From: Marinococcus halotolerans DSM 16375
GTDB lineage: Bacteria; Bacillota; Bacilli; Bacillales; Marinococcaceae
DNA length: 64,000 nucleotides
Reading direction: 5' to 3'
Assembly: GCF_000420725.1 (NCBI RefSeq)
Contig: NZ_ATVM01000014.1
Coordinates: 25,071 to 89,070 of the forward strand
The translations under genes were made by a program, and so were the position numbers. Of this stretch, positions 52,154 to 60,381 are shown in pieces (the first letter of the stretch is position 1; every line of letters starts with the position of its first letter). The notes beneath the pieces are model-generated. The model searched no databases. It worked only from the letters and a program-made list of their open reading frames with translations, and was not told where the DNA came from.

Positions 52154-52927
52154 CTAGAGCAGTCCTACTTTTTTAAGACCGCGCGCAATACCATCATCGC
52201 CCACGTCAGCCGTAATATGGCGTGCATAGCTTTTAACCTCGTCCGGAGCGTTACCCATGGCAACACTGTTTGGCACGTACTGAAGCATTTCCACATCGTT
52301 GTAATTGTCCCCAAAGGCATAGCAGTCCTCAAGCTCAATACCGGCTTCGGCGATTAAGTTTTTAATGCCGTTTGCTTTGGACCCGCCTGGAGGGATAACA
52401 TCGAGCGAATACGGATGCCAGCGCACAAACCGAAGATCCTGCATCTGATCTACATAACGGTCTTCCTCATCTTCGCGGGCAAACAGAAGGGCCTGGTAAA
52501 TATTATTCTGTTCTGCAAACGAAGCATCAAATTCCGGATGCTCTACGCCGAGTGTGGTGATACTGTCATGAATGTCATGGTGAAATTCAATATTCGCTTT
52601 CATGGCGCTGCTGCCCATAAATACAATCGGATGTTCTTTTTCAGCAGCGAAGGACTGCAGAGACTGAAGTTTTTCGGTAGGAATCGTGTTTTGATAAATA
52701 GCATTTCCATTAAATTTCACAAATTGGCCGTTAAAGGAAATAAACGTGTGAATATCCAGCTCTTCGCGGAGATCGTCAAACAAATAAGGGGCTCTCCCGG
52801 TGGATATAGCGATCTCATGGCCCTTGTTCCGGAGTTTTTGAATAGCATCTCTGGTGGAGTCCGGAAGCTGTTTGTTTTCATCGTACAGCGTACCGTCGAT
52901 ATCGAAAAAAATCATTTTTTTACTCAT
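52154..52927 (-). CDS. HAD-superfamily Cof-type phosphatase
   Basis: 257 residues. HAD motif I is FFDIDGTLYD (nucleophile Asp near residue 9), motif II ISTGRAP, motif III with Lys in PPGGSKANGI, motif IV AFGDNYNDVEML. The C2-type cap between about 85 and 185 is that of Cof/YidA proteins, which dephosphorylate sugar phosphates or cofactors such as FMN and PLP. Substrate unknown. Good ribosome site AAAGGAGAGCC before the ATG. Monocistronic. Confidence 0.9.
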   Translation of the reverse strand: MSKKMIFFDIDGTLYDENKQLPDSTRDAIQKLRNKGHEIAISTGRAPYLFDDLREELDIHTFISFNGQFVKFNGNAIYQNTIPTEKLQSLQSFAAEKEHPIVFMGSSAMKANIEFHHDIHDSITTLGVEHPEFDASFAEQNNIYQALLFAREDEEDRYVDQMQDLRFVRWHPYSLDVIPPGGSKANGIKNLIAEAGIELEDCYAFGDNYNDVEMLQYVPNSVAMGNAPDEVKSYARHITADVGDDGIARGLKKVGLL

Positions 52928-53009
52928 GTATGGGCTCTCCTTTTCTACACTTTTGCCCGTTTAGTATACTACAATCATCTGCGTTCTACCAATGCAGAGT
53001 CACAAGAGG

Positions 53010-53861
53010 TTAATAGTAATCATGAAGCAGGGGAGCCGGATGCTTTTTCTGCCTCCGGCGGAAGACAAGAGCATTAATTTCTCCGCCAATGACAAGAATC
53101 AGTCCAACCAGAAACAACCACAGCATTAACACGATGACACCGCCAAGACTGCCATACGTGGAGGCATAATTGGCAAAGTTGTTGACATAAAAGGAAAAAC
53201 CCAGGGAAATTACCTGCCAGAGCAGTGTCGCTGTCATTGCCCCCGGCAAAACAGACCAAAACGGCATATTGTTGTTTGGTGCAAAATGGTAGAGCATAGC
53301 AAGAATGATGGAAGTGATCGAAATAGTAATAAGCCAGCGAAGGAGCTGCACAAGAAAAACAGTATCCTCCGGGACATAAATAAATGATTGTACCGCTGAT
53401 AAAATCAAATTGCCGAAGACGGGAAGAAAGAGTGCGATAATGACGGAAAGCATTAATCCGAAGGTTAAGCCGAGAGATAACAGGCGCACTTTAAAAAAGG
53501 AGCGCGTCTCCGGCACATCATAAGCCCCGTTCACTGCCTTGATGAAAGCATTCAGTCCGTTAGACGCTGTCCATATTGTGCCAATGATCCCGAGGGTAAG
53601 CAGACCGTTGCTCGAACTGTTTATCGTGTCCTCAATCGTGTCCTGAAACAGGGAGGCAGCCTCTGCAGGAACGAACTGGTATAAAAGCGAAACAGCGCGG
53701 TCAGCATCGATATTAAAGTAGGGAAGAAGCGATAGAAACAAAATAAGCAGCGGGAAAATGGATAAAAGGTAATAAAACGCCTGCTGGGCAGCAAGGCCGG
53801 CAGCGTTGTCCTTCATTAATTCTGAAAAAAGATTTTGAATAAAAGCAGTTATGCTTTTGAT
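53010..53861 (-). CDS. YihY/BrkB-family membrane protein
   Basis: About 283 residues. Six hydrophobic segments and the motifs AAGLAAQQAFYYLLSIFPLLI near the N-terminus and YGSLGGVIVLMLWLFLVGLILVIGGEINA near the C-terminus identify the YihY/BrkB family (function unknown, long misnamed RNase BN). Start is uncertain: a good AAGGAG lies seven bases before an ATC codon at 53861, while the first in-frame ATG (53816) has no ribosome site and would cut conserved helix. A rare ATC start is proposed; a TTG further up is the alternative. Confidence 0.85.
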   Translation of the reverse strand: MKSITAFIQNLFSELMKDNAAGLAAQQAFYYLLSIFPLLILFLSLLPYFNIDADRAVSLLYQFVPAEAASLFQDTIEDTINSSSNGLLTLGIIGTIWTASNGLNAFIKAVNGAYDVPETRSFFKVRLLSLGLTFGLMLSVIIALFLPVFGNLILSAVQSFIYVPEDTVFLVQLLRWLITISITSIILAMLYHFAPNNNMPFWSVLPGAMTATLLWQVISLGFSFYVNNFANYASTYGSLGGVIVLMLWLFLVGLILVIGGEINALVFRRRQKKHPAPLLHDYY

Positions 53862-53914
53862 ACTATCACTCCTTCGAACTGTCCTTCTGTCATTATACAA
53901 GAGGCGGGAATAGA

Positions 53915-53950
53915 AAGGAAAAAACCTGTGCACAGCTGCTGCACAGGTTA
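53915..53950 (-). terminator. Terminator after the beta-helix lipoprotein gene
   Basis: AACCTGTGC (53923-53931) pairs with GCACAGGTT (53941-53949); a T-run follows on the minus strand. Confidence 0.87.
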
Positions 53951-53981
53951 TAATCATTGGACTCCGAAGCGGGCGCAGCCC

Positions 53982-55247
53982 CTACTCAGTTTCTGCGGAA
54001 GAAGAGGCCGGGGCGTCCTGTTCGATATACTGCTGGAAGGTAACAAGATCCCGGAATTTACGCCCCTCCCATTTCCATTCGGCTTTGGAAGAAGAAGGGA
54101 AGGAATTATCCTTCAGGGTAACATAGGTGCTGATATCCTCGGTGGCATCAATATAAAATCCATTAAACGAATTTCCTTTAAAATCATTGTTAATGACGCT
54201 TAAATGCCGTATGGAGGACTGGATACGAAGCTGGGCGGAATCCCGGCTGCCGTGCTCGTTTTTCCAGGTGTTCTTTGAAAAAGAGACACGACTGATAGGG
54301 CGTTCCTCCGGACCTTGAACCAGCGCTGTTCCGGCCGACGTCTGATCCCGCCATACATTGTTTTTGAACGAAAGGTCCTCTGTTTCCGCAAAGGAAGTAT
54401 TGCGGATAAACGTGCCAACCGATCCCCCGCGGATAGTATTGTGTGAAAAAGCGATTGTATGAGCGCCCTCGACAGCGATGCCCGGAGCGGGGCTGCTGCT
54501 CGAAGAATTAATAATGTTATTTTTTACGTTGCCGCCGGACGGCACGCGGCCGTTCACTTTTCCCGGAACTGCCTGGAAATCGAGCGACGTTCCGAAGGCC
54601 TTCTCAAATCGGTTGTGGGAAACCGTAAAAGATGTGACGTTGCCGATCAGTGAAAAGGCGGGGGAGTGCTTCCATCTTTCGACAGTGTTACCGCTTATGA
54701 TCGTGTCCTCATGAATGCTGTCTTCGTCGGAACTTGCTATATGGATTGCCGAACCAGGTTCTTCCTCCGCTTTTTGAGACGATAAAAATCGGTTATCAAG
54801 TATGTGAAGGTTTCGGGTTTCCCCGGAGGAAGTGATCACAGAAGCCGTATTCTTCTGGTGAAAGGTAAATTTTTTAATTGTTATGTATTCGGTATCTTCT
54901 AACGAGAAAAACGGCTTTTCACCAGCTGTATTTAAATGGACGTCTTCACTTTCAAACGGACGGATAGTGATGGGAAGCTGTTCTTCGCCCTGCTGACTCA
55001 TTTTTACATTTTCCTGGTAGGTGCCTTCCCGTAAATAAATAGTGTCTCCAGCTTCCGCAGTGTCAGCAGCCTTTTGAACAGATTGAAAAGGCGCATCGAT
55101 AGTGCCGTTTTGGTCATCACTTCCTGACGGGGCAACAAATATCCCCTCATCGCTCTCGCCGGAATCAGCAGAAAAAGGGAGCATGCCGCAGCCGCTAATG
55201 AATAGTAATAAAGAAAGCATTATAATAACTGAATAAAAGCGTGGCAT
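53982..55247 (-). CDS. Right-handed beta-helix lipoprotein
   Basis: 421 residues from the ATG at 55247 (GGGGAGG upstream); the frame continues upstream without a signal-like start. Lipobox LFISGCG (Cys near 19), short Ser/Glu/Asp linker, then IFVAPSGSDDQNGTIDAPFQSVQKAADTAEAGDTIYLREGTY, a typical opening of parallel beta-helix proteins (DUF1565 or pectate-lyase-like). Many short Asn/Ser/Val repeats follow, ending in an acidic tail. It is probably surface-attached and may bind or cut polysaccharide; catalytic residues cannot be assigned. Confidence 0.83.
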   Translation of the reverse strand: MPRFYSVIIMLSLLLFISGCGMLPFSADSGESDEGIFVAPSGSDDQNGTIDAPFQSVQKAADTAEAGDTIYLREGTYQENVKMSQQGEEQLPITIRPFESEDVHLNTAGEKPFFSLEDTEYITIKKFTFHQKNTASVITSSGETRNLHILDNRFLSSQKAEEEPGSAIHIASSDEDSIHEDTIISGNTVERWKHSPAFSLIGNVTSFTVSHNRFEKAFGTSLDFQAVPGKVNGRVPSGGNVKNNIINSSSSSPAPGIAVEGAHTIAFSHNTIRGGSVGTFIRNTSFAETEDLSFKNNVWRDQTSAGTALVQGPEERPISRVSFSKNTWKNEHGSRDSAQLRIQSSIRHLSVINNDFKGNSFNGFYIDATEDISTYVTLKDNSFPSSSKAEWKWEGRKFRDLVTFQQYIEQDAPASSSAETE

Positions 55248-55382
55248 GTAAATCCCTCCCCGTGAACTGATAAGGCGTTGAGCATATGTAAATAAGCAGA
55301 AACTATCGTAGCACAATTGTAATAATTGCAACAGTTATAATATGGAAGAAGGCGCACGGATATTGTGCGCCTTCAGTCTGCT

Positions 55383-56357
55383 TTACAGCGTTATCGCCGC
55401 GGAAGCAGAAGTTGAAGAATTTAGTGCCTGCAGGGCGATGGCCCGTTGCGCTTCAATTAATGCTGTAGACAGGCTGCTGCCTTGTACAGAAGCTTGATGG
55501 GCTGCGGCAATTTGTATGGAGATATGAACCGCAAAATAATTAAATCTCCGGAATTCGCTCTGCTCAGCTAATAGGTCATGGATACTCCGGGCGTCATCAA
55601 TAATAGAAGAAAAAGATGCTGTAAACCCGAGTACTCCCAGGAGCGAATAATAGAACGGGCGTACGTGCCACTGGCTGGACTGCCACTGATCGAGAATTTC
55701 ATCAAAACGTTCAAAGTATGCAGACTCATTCATGGACTCAAGGTTCAAAGCGACTAAGAACGAAAGGTATTGGGTTTGGGGACCCTTTTTAAAATCACGC
55801 TGCAGCAGCTGATGATGGGCTTTGTTCATATGCTCAATCATCTGTTCCTTATTGCCAGGGAACTGATGAATGTAAAGCGCGTGCAGAGGGTAATAATCCG
55901 CACTCGTTAAGTCCGGAAAGGATTCCTGCAAAAATTCGTACCAGGCAGTAAATGCCGGCACAGCTGAAAAGTCGTCCCGAAAGAATGTGTAATAGGATAA
56001 AGCGGCAGCGTACGTAGAAGTACCGCGTCCCCATGGCCCCTGGACCAGCTGGCTGTACAGCTGCTTAAAACCGGTCCAGCTGTCTTCGGGGTTCTCAGCC
56101 AGACAGTCAAGTATACCAGCAATTGGAAAGCGCTGGTGGGACCGCAGCGGTGAAAACCAGCTGTTTTTCTTTTTAATCGTCTGCTGGAGACGGTCAAACC
56201 GATCAATGTCAAACGACTTTTGGTGCAGGGAATACATCGAAGCCATCAGCATGAACATGCGGGCATCCGAATGATGCCACGGGTATTTTTTCTTTAGTGC
56301 CTCATAGGTGTGCAAATACTGTTTTGTAATATCTGTAAGCTGTTCGTGAGTTGCCAT
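55383..56357 (-). CDS. DUF4003-family protein
   Basis: 324 residues, nearly all helical and soluble, with SDARMFMLMASMYSL, the GILDCLAENPEDSWTGFKQLYSQLVQ segment and SFSSIIDDARSIHDLLAEQ. This matches the DUF4003 family of Bacilli (unknown function). AAAGGAGGCCC precedes the ATG. A perfect 9-bp hairpin AAGGCGCAC/GTGCGCCTT at 55349-55372 downstream may end transcription weakly. Monocistronic between HemAT and the beta-helix gene, all on the minus strand. Confidence 0.8.
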   Translation of the reverse strand: MATHEQLTDITKQYLHTYEALKKKYPWHHSDARMFMLMASMYSLHQKSFDIDRFDRLQQTIKKKNSWFSPLRSHQRFPIAGILDCLAENPEDSWTGFKQLYSQLVQGPWGRGTSTYAAALSYYTFFRDDFSAVPAFTAWYEFLQESFPDLTSADYYPLHALYIHQFPGNKEQMIEHMNKAHHQLLQRDFKKGPQTQYLSFLVALNLESMNESAYFERFDEILDQWQSSQWHVRPFYYSLLGVLGFTASFSSIIDDARSIHDLLAEQSEFRRFNYFAVHISIQIAAAHQASVQGSSLSTALIEAQRAIALQALNSSTSASAAITL

Positions 56358-56415
56358 CTGAGGGCCTCCTTTTTGCCTTGCTATAGTGTAAGTATAGCAC
56401 GAGAACCCCAGACTA

Positions 56416-57711
56416 TTATTCCTGTGTTAAATCATGGAGGGAGGAAACAGTACTGCCTACCTGGGAAATAGCCCGCTCGACTTCACGCAGCTCCTGGATA
56501 AGTGAATGAACTTCCACTTCGGTATCATTACTCTGCTTTCGACTTTTTGCCATCTCCTGCACGATGCCGTCAAACATACTGTTAATTTCGTTGACTTTTT
56601 TTGTTCCGTCGCTAATCTGGTTGTCTGCGTTTTCGATATGATTGCTCACAAGCTGAATTTGGTCATTTGTTTTCCGGACAAGTTCAGATACGGTGTCCAC
56701 TGATTTTTTTGTCTCCGCGGAAAGCTTGCGGACTTCTGTAGCCACAACCGCAAAGCCTTTTCCGTGTTCACCGGCCCGGGCAGATTCAATGGAGGCGTTC
56801 AGAGCCAAAAGATTCGTCTGCTCGGCAATCCCTGTGACGATGTTTGTGATATCATCAATTTTAGCAGCAATTGCTTTGAGTTCAGCCGTTTCGGTGCGCA
56901 TAAAATCCATAAGCTCCTGGAGGCTTTTCATATGCTTTCCGTGCTGTTCGAGCTCGTGCTTGCCTTCCTCAGAATGGGAAGCGGCTCCGGTGCTGCTCTG
57001 AACGTTTTCTTTTGAAATGGTAACGACCCTGTTGGACGTAGCAGTAAGCGAAGCCACAGAGGTATTTGTCTGGTTAAAAACCTTCCGGAGCGAGCGGGTA
57101 GTGACAGAAATCTGCTCGTACAGATGATCCTTCACAGCCTGCTGTTCTTTGTGAAGCGTAAGGTGGGCCTCCTCGTAGGCTTCAAGCACAAGCTGCTGCT
57201 CGAGGTTAATGATTTTCGTAACTGCGAGGACAGCCGGCAGGAGGTCCGCCCGACTGGTAAGGTGCTGGTCGACAAAATAAAGAATAGACTGCTCCATGTC
57301 TTGAAATGAGGACATGTACCATTTTGGCAGAAGGCCGATATGTAAATGAACCTGGGCAATTTTCAGCCGCTTTTGAATAAAAGTATCATCCATCGTTCCC
57401 TGAAACATTTCCTGCACGTGCACTGCAAGCGTCCGGCTCAAGCGTTCGACGGAGCTGTGCTCTTCAATGATCGCACACAGATCTGCTTCATTCTTAAGAT
57501 TACGGTAAAAGGCCTCCACAATAGCTTCGATGTTTTCAGCAATTACCGGCTGAAGTTCGGACAATATATAGAGGTCGTGGTCGGTTAGATGTATCAGCTG
57601 AAGCTGGCGGTGCAGGTCGCTCCCGGGGGAAAGCCTGATCCGGCTGCCAGAATGGGCGTCCCCTGGAAATTGTGAAGCTGGTGCAGATGATGGTTTTGCT
57701 GAAAACAGCAT
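56416..57711 (-). CDS. hemAT: HemAT-type heme-based aerotaxis transducer
   Basis: 431 residues, matching B. subtilis HemAT (432). N-terminal globin-coupled sensor (about 30-180) with proximal heme histidine probably H122 in [15 protein letters not shown]-terminal methyl-accepting signalling domain (about 220-431) with the hairpin tip [22 protein letters not shown]. No membrane segment, so it is a soluble oxygen sensor feeding CheA/CheW. Oxygen binding at heme would steer swimming. Its presence implies a motile organism. Confidence 0.93.
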   Translation of the reverse strand: MLFSAKPSSAPASQFPGDAHSGSRIRLSPGSDLHRQLQLIHLTDHDLYILSELQPVIAENIEAIVEAFYRNLKNEADLCAIIEEHSSVERLSRTLAVHVQEMFQGTMDDTFIQKRLKIAQVHLHIGLLPKWYMSSFQDMEQSILYFVDQHLTSRADLLPAVLAVTKIINLEQQLVLEAYEEAHLTLHKEQQAVKDHLYEQISVTTRSLRKVFNQTNTSVASLTATSNRVVTISKENVQSSTGAASHSEEGKHELEQHGKHMKSLQELMDFMRTETAELKAIAAKIDDITNIVTGIAEQTNLLALNASIESARAGEHGKGFAVVATEVRKLSAETKKSVDTVSELVRKTNDQIQLVSNHIENADNQISDGTKKVNEINSMFDGIVQEMAKSRKQSNDTEVEVHSLIQELREVERAISQVGSTVSSLHDLTQE

Positions 57712-57825
57712 ATTAATAGCCTCCTGAAGTAATAAAAGTATGTGTAATACAGTAATTCTTATATCGGCTTAAGAAATATTAATATTCATGGAGAACTAAA
57801 AATTTTTAGAAGGAGAGGATAGAAT

Positions 57826-58047
57826 ATGAGAAATAAAAAAATGTGGATAGCGGGGCTGCTGTCGCTTCTCATTCCAGGGGCGGGACAGGTGTATGTTAAA
57901 AAATATCTCTGGGCTGTAGTGTTTTTTGTGCTGTATGTGAGTCTGCTCGTTACGGTGTATGTGCCGTCCATTTTTGTGGCTGCAATTGCTGTCGTCCACG
58001 CGGTACAGGTGGCAGGCCGGCAGGAAGCAGAGAAAACAGTCAAGTAG
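57826..58047 (+). CDS. Small membrane protein (TM2-like)
   Basis: 73 residues after AGAAGGAGAGG. Two to three hydrophobic segments with the sequence LLSLLIPGAGQVYVKKYLWAVVFFVLY; the P-G-x-GQ-Y element resembles TM2-type and related small proteins. Basic start (MRNKKMW). Function unknown. Divergent from hemAT and convergent with the macro-domain gene through a shared terminator. Confidence 0.65.
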   Translation: MRNKKMWIAGLLSLLIPGAGQVYVKKYLWAVVFFVLYVSLLVTVYVPSIFVAAIAVVHAVQVAGRQEAEKTVK

Positions 58048-58070
58048 ATTGCAGGTCTGGGAAATTATAA

Positions 58071-58100
58071 AAAGCCCCGGGGGTTTTTATCCCGGGGCTT
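58071..58100. terminator. Bidirectional terminator between the TM2-like and macro-domain genes
   Basis: AAGCCCCGGG (58072-58081) and CCCGGGGCTT (58091-58100) are exact complements. The minus-strand side continues as TTTATAA. Confidence 0.88.
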
Positions 58101-58109
58101 GCGTTTGTG

Positions 58110-58595
58110 CTATTCGGCTTCGAGCGCCTGGATGAACGTTTCGTCCATATCAACAGCAATAAATTGAATTTCTCTTACGTTGTGCAGCAGCTCCCGGTAA
58201 TAAATTGCGACTGTATCGGGGTCAAGGCCGCCGGTGGCAGTTCCAAGCGCTGGGAGGGCGACCCGGTAGATATGATTTTCCTGGCAGTAGCGTATTAACG
58301 ACTGCAGACAGGAATAAACCACATCGTAGTTTAACTTTTCATCCGGGGTATCCATTGTCACTAAATGAAGGATGGCTTCATACGGAAGACCGGCAGCCGT
58401 GGTCGTGTAAAGCTCGCCGCGCTTCGGTTCGTTCTTTTTACAGTAGGCTGCTGCTTCCTGTTCGATGGCTTTGCCGCCAGCTTTTTTGATCGCAGCAGCG
58501 ACGCCGCCGCCCATCGTTCCCTGCCCGTTGGCAGCATTGCAAATATAATCGACATTGGTGACAGTGGTAATATCTCCTCGTTTTGCACTAAGCAT
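58110..58595 (-). CDS. Macro-domain (ADP-ribose-binding) protein
   Basis: 161 residues, a single macro domain. CNAANGQGTMGGGVAAAIKKAGG (residues 19-41) is the adenosine/ribose binding motif, and LPALGTATGGLDPDTVA is the second conserved loop. Members remove or bind ADP-ribose or O-acetyl-ADP-ribose; no partner ADP-ribosyltransferase or sirtuin is adjacent. Start at ATG 58595 with AAAGGAAGAG. It lies just downstream of the purine-type amidohydrolase on the same strand, with 84 bases between; co-transcription is possible. Confidence 0.9.
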   Translation of the reverse strand: MLSAKRGDITTVTNVDYICNAANGQGTMGGGVAAAIKKAGGKAIEQEAAAYCKKNEPKRGELYTTTAAGLPYEAILHLVTMDTPDEKLNYDVVYSCLQSLIRYCQENHIYRVALPALGTATGGLDPDTVAIYYRELLHNVREIQFIAVDMDETFIQALEAE

Positions 58596-58679
58596 ATTTT
58601 CTCTTCCTTTCTTCTGCGCTATTATTCCGTCATCAGCATATCAGAATTTCCAGCCGGCAGGGAGGAGATTGCTCATAAT

Positions 58680-60032
58680 TTATGCAAAAGAATTAGACAT
58701 ATACCGGGAAGCCCGGCGGAACAACTGCTTTGCTTCTTTGTTTGCCTCACTGAGCACGTGGTCCTTATTCATGGTCTGCATAATGCGGTCTTCCATTATA
58801 ACCCGGCCATTCACGATGGTGGTTTCCACCTGATCTTTGGAAGCAGCATACACGATACGCGAGTATGGATCTGCTCCTTCACTCGGGTACGTATGAAAAT
58901 CATAAAGATTGAGGATGGACAAATCCGCTTTTTTGCCAATTTCGATGCTTCCAATTTCCTGGTCGAGACCGACCGCTCTCGCGCCTTCGATGGTCGCCAT
59001 GCGAAGAACCTGTCTGGCGTTCATGGCTGTCGGACCATAGGAGGGTTTGTGAATGAGGGCAGCCATCCTCATTTCCTGAAACATGTCGAGCGTGTTGTTG
59101 CACGGGGAGCCGTCGGCGCCGAGGCTGACATTGTGATGGTGATCAAGCAGGTCCGGAATATCTGCGAATCCGGAAGCAAGCTTCATGTTGGAGCTTGGGC
59201 AGTGACTGATATGGGCGCCCTTTTGTTTAATAATCTTTTTTTCGCGTTCATCGAGCCAGACGCAGTGGGCAAGAATCAGGCGCGGGTGCACAAGGCCAAG
59301 GTGATCCAGATACATTACATTGCGCATACCGGTATCAGCTTCAACAATTTCTATTTCTCCCTGGCTTTCTGAAGCGTGGGTGTGCACGTACGCTCCGTAA
59401 TGGCCGGACAGCCGGGAAACTTCGCGAAGCAGCGGTTCAGAGCATGAAACAACAAACCGGGGGGAAAACGCGTATCGTATTCTATCATTATCCCGGCCGT
59501 TCCATTTTTCATACAAATCGGCGCTTTCCTGGACGGACCGGCTCGTGGTTTCAAGCAGGGGGGCGGGCAGTTCATCCCCTTTGTCCATCATTACTTTCCC
59601 AGACAAAGCCCGGATGCCGGATGCTTCAATGGCTTCAAAGGCAGCATTTGTGTGATGTACTGTTTCCATATCGACGATTGTTGTCGTGCCGCTTCGTATC
59701 AGTTCTCCAATGCCAAGCATCGCTGAGGCATAGATGGAATCAGGAGTGTGGGCGGCCTCCATCGGCCATATTCGTTCCTTCAGCCAATCCATCAGCTCAA
59801 GGTCATCCGCCTGGCTGCGAAACAGCGCCTGGCACAGGTGGATATGGGTATGGATAAAGCCGGGAAGTATGGTTCGTCCATAAGCTTCGATCACTTTTTC
59901 TCCCGGATAGGGAGTTAAAGAAGGGCGAATTTCTTTAATGTATTCATTTTCAATACGTATGTCTCCGTGTACAATGTCATTGTTTTCATTCATCGTCATA
60001 ATTTCAGCCTGCCGGATTAAGATTGTTGTCAT
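58680..60032 (-). CDS. Amidohydrolase, probable aminopurine deaminase (guanine deaminase candidate)
   Basis: 450 residues from the ATG at 60032 (AAGGGG upstream; a GTG at 60041 is less likely). ATZ/TRZ amidohydrolase motifs: metal ligands in GFIHTHIHLCQ, HTHASESQGE, LAHCVWLD and SLGADGSPCNNTLDMFQEMR. By sequence it resembles 5-methylthioadenosine/S-adenosylhomocysteine and deoxyadenosine deaminases more than classical GuaD, which has SSNLFLGSG. The purine riboswitch in its leader shows a free-purine signal controls it and makes guanine or a relative a candidate substrate. The product would feed xanthine and then urate catabolism. Substrate remains an inference. Confidence 0.8.
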   Translation of the reverse strand: MTTILIRQAEIMTMNENNDIVHGDIRIENEYIKEIRPSLTPYPGEKVIEAYGRTILPGFIHTHIHLCQALFRSQADDLELMDWLKERIWPMEAAHTPDSIYASAMLGIGELIRSGTTTIVDMETVHHTNAAFEAIEASGIRALSGKVMMDKGDELPAPLLETTSRSVQESADLYEKWNGRDNDRIRYAFSPRFVVSCSEPLLREVSRLSGHYGAYVHTHASESQGEIEIVEADTGMRNVMYLDHLGLVHPRLILAHCVWLDEREKKIIKQKGAHISHCPSSNMKLASGFADIPDLLDHHHNVSLGADGSPCNNTLDMFQEMRMAALIHKPSYGPTAMNARQVLRMATIEGARAVGLDQEIGSIEIGKKADLSILNLYDFHTYPSEGADPYSRIVYAASKDQVETTIVNGRVIMEDRIMQTMNKDHVLSEANKEAKQLFRRASRYMSNSFA

Positions 60033-60054
60033 TGTAAACACCCCTTTATAAGCA

Positions 60055-60150
60055 TAAAAAAACGAAGAACGCCCTAAGAGACGTTCTTCGTAGTTGGAAA
60101 TTACGGTTCCCAGTAGAAACGTTCAACCCAATTGTTGAATATATACGAAG
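60055..60150 (-). ncRNA. Purine riboswitch (guanine type) with terminator
   Basis: Minus strand. P1 is CTTCGTA (60150-60144) with TACGAAG (60092-60086). P2 is TTCAAC/GTTGAA with a GG-ending loop. J2/3 reads GTTTCTACT, P3 UGGGA/UUCCA encloses CCGTAAT, and J3/1 reads ACU, so the ligand-pairing base equivalent to position 74 is C, as in guanine switches. The terminator ACGAAGAACG / CGTTCTTCGT (60091-60082 with 60071-60062) and a seven-T run follow at once. Six bases of its 5' arm are also the P1 3' strand, so ligand-stabilised P1 should prevent termination: an ON switch. The loop of P2 is one base shorter than usual. Confidence 0.88.
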
Positions 60151-60169
60151 GGTAAGTGGTAATACCTGC

Positions 60170-60198
60170 ATCGTACCGGGGAATAAACAAAACTTCAA
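60170..60198 (-). promoter_or_regulatory. Promoter of the riboswitch/amidohydrolase transcript
   Basis: Minus strand: TTGAAG (60198-60193), 17 bases, TACGAT (60175-60170). Start would lie about 15 bases before P1, the usual place for a riboswitch. The rest of the 340-base gap up to the SDR gene shows only that gene's ribosome site. Confidence 0.6.
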
Positions 60199-60381
60199 TA
60201 GGGTTGGAAGATAATATGACAAAAGATTTACTGGGCGGTATACGCTTGTCCCTCTAGTTTTTATTCCTGTTTATGCAAAAGGAAGCAGAATAATTTTCAG
60301 AAAATATACTTCACAAAGAGTGAACAGCAGCAGCAATGGGTATAGGAAAAGCAACAATACTATTCCAGAGGAGAATTAATT

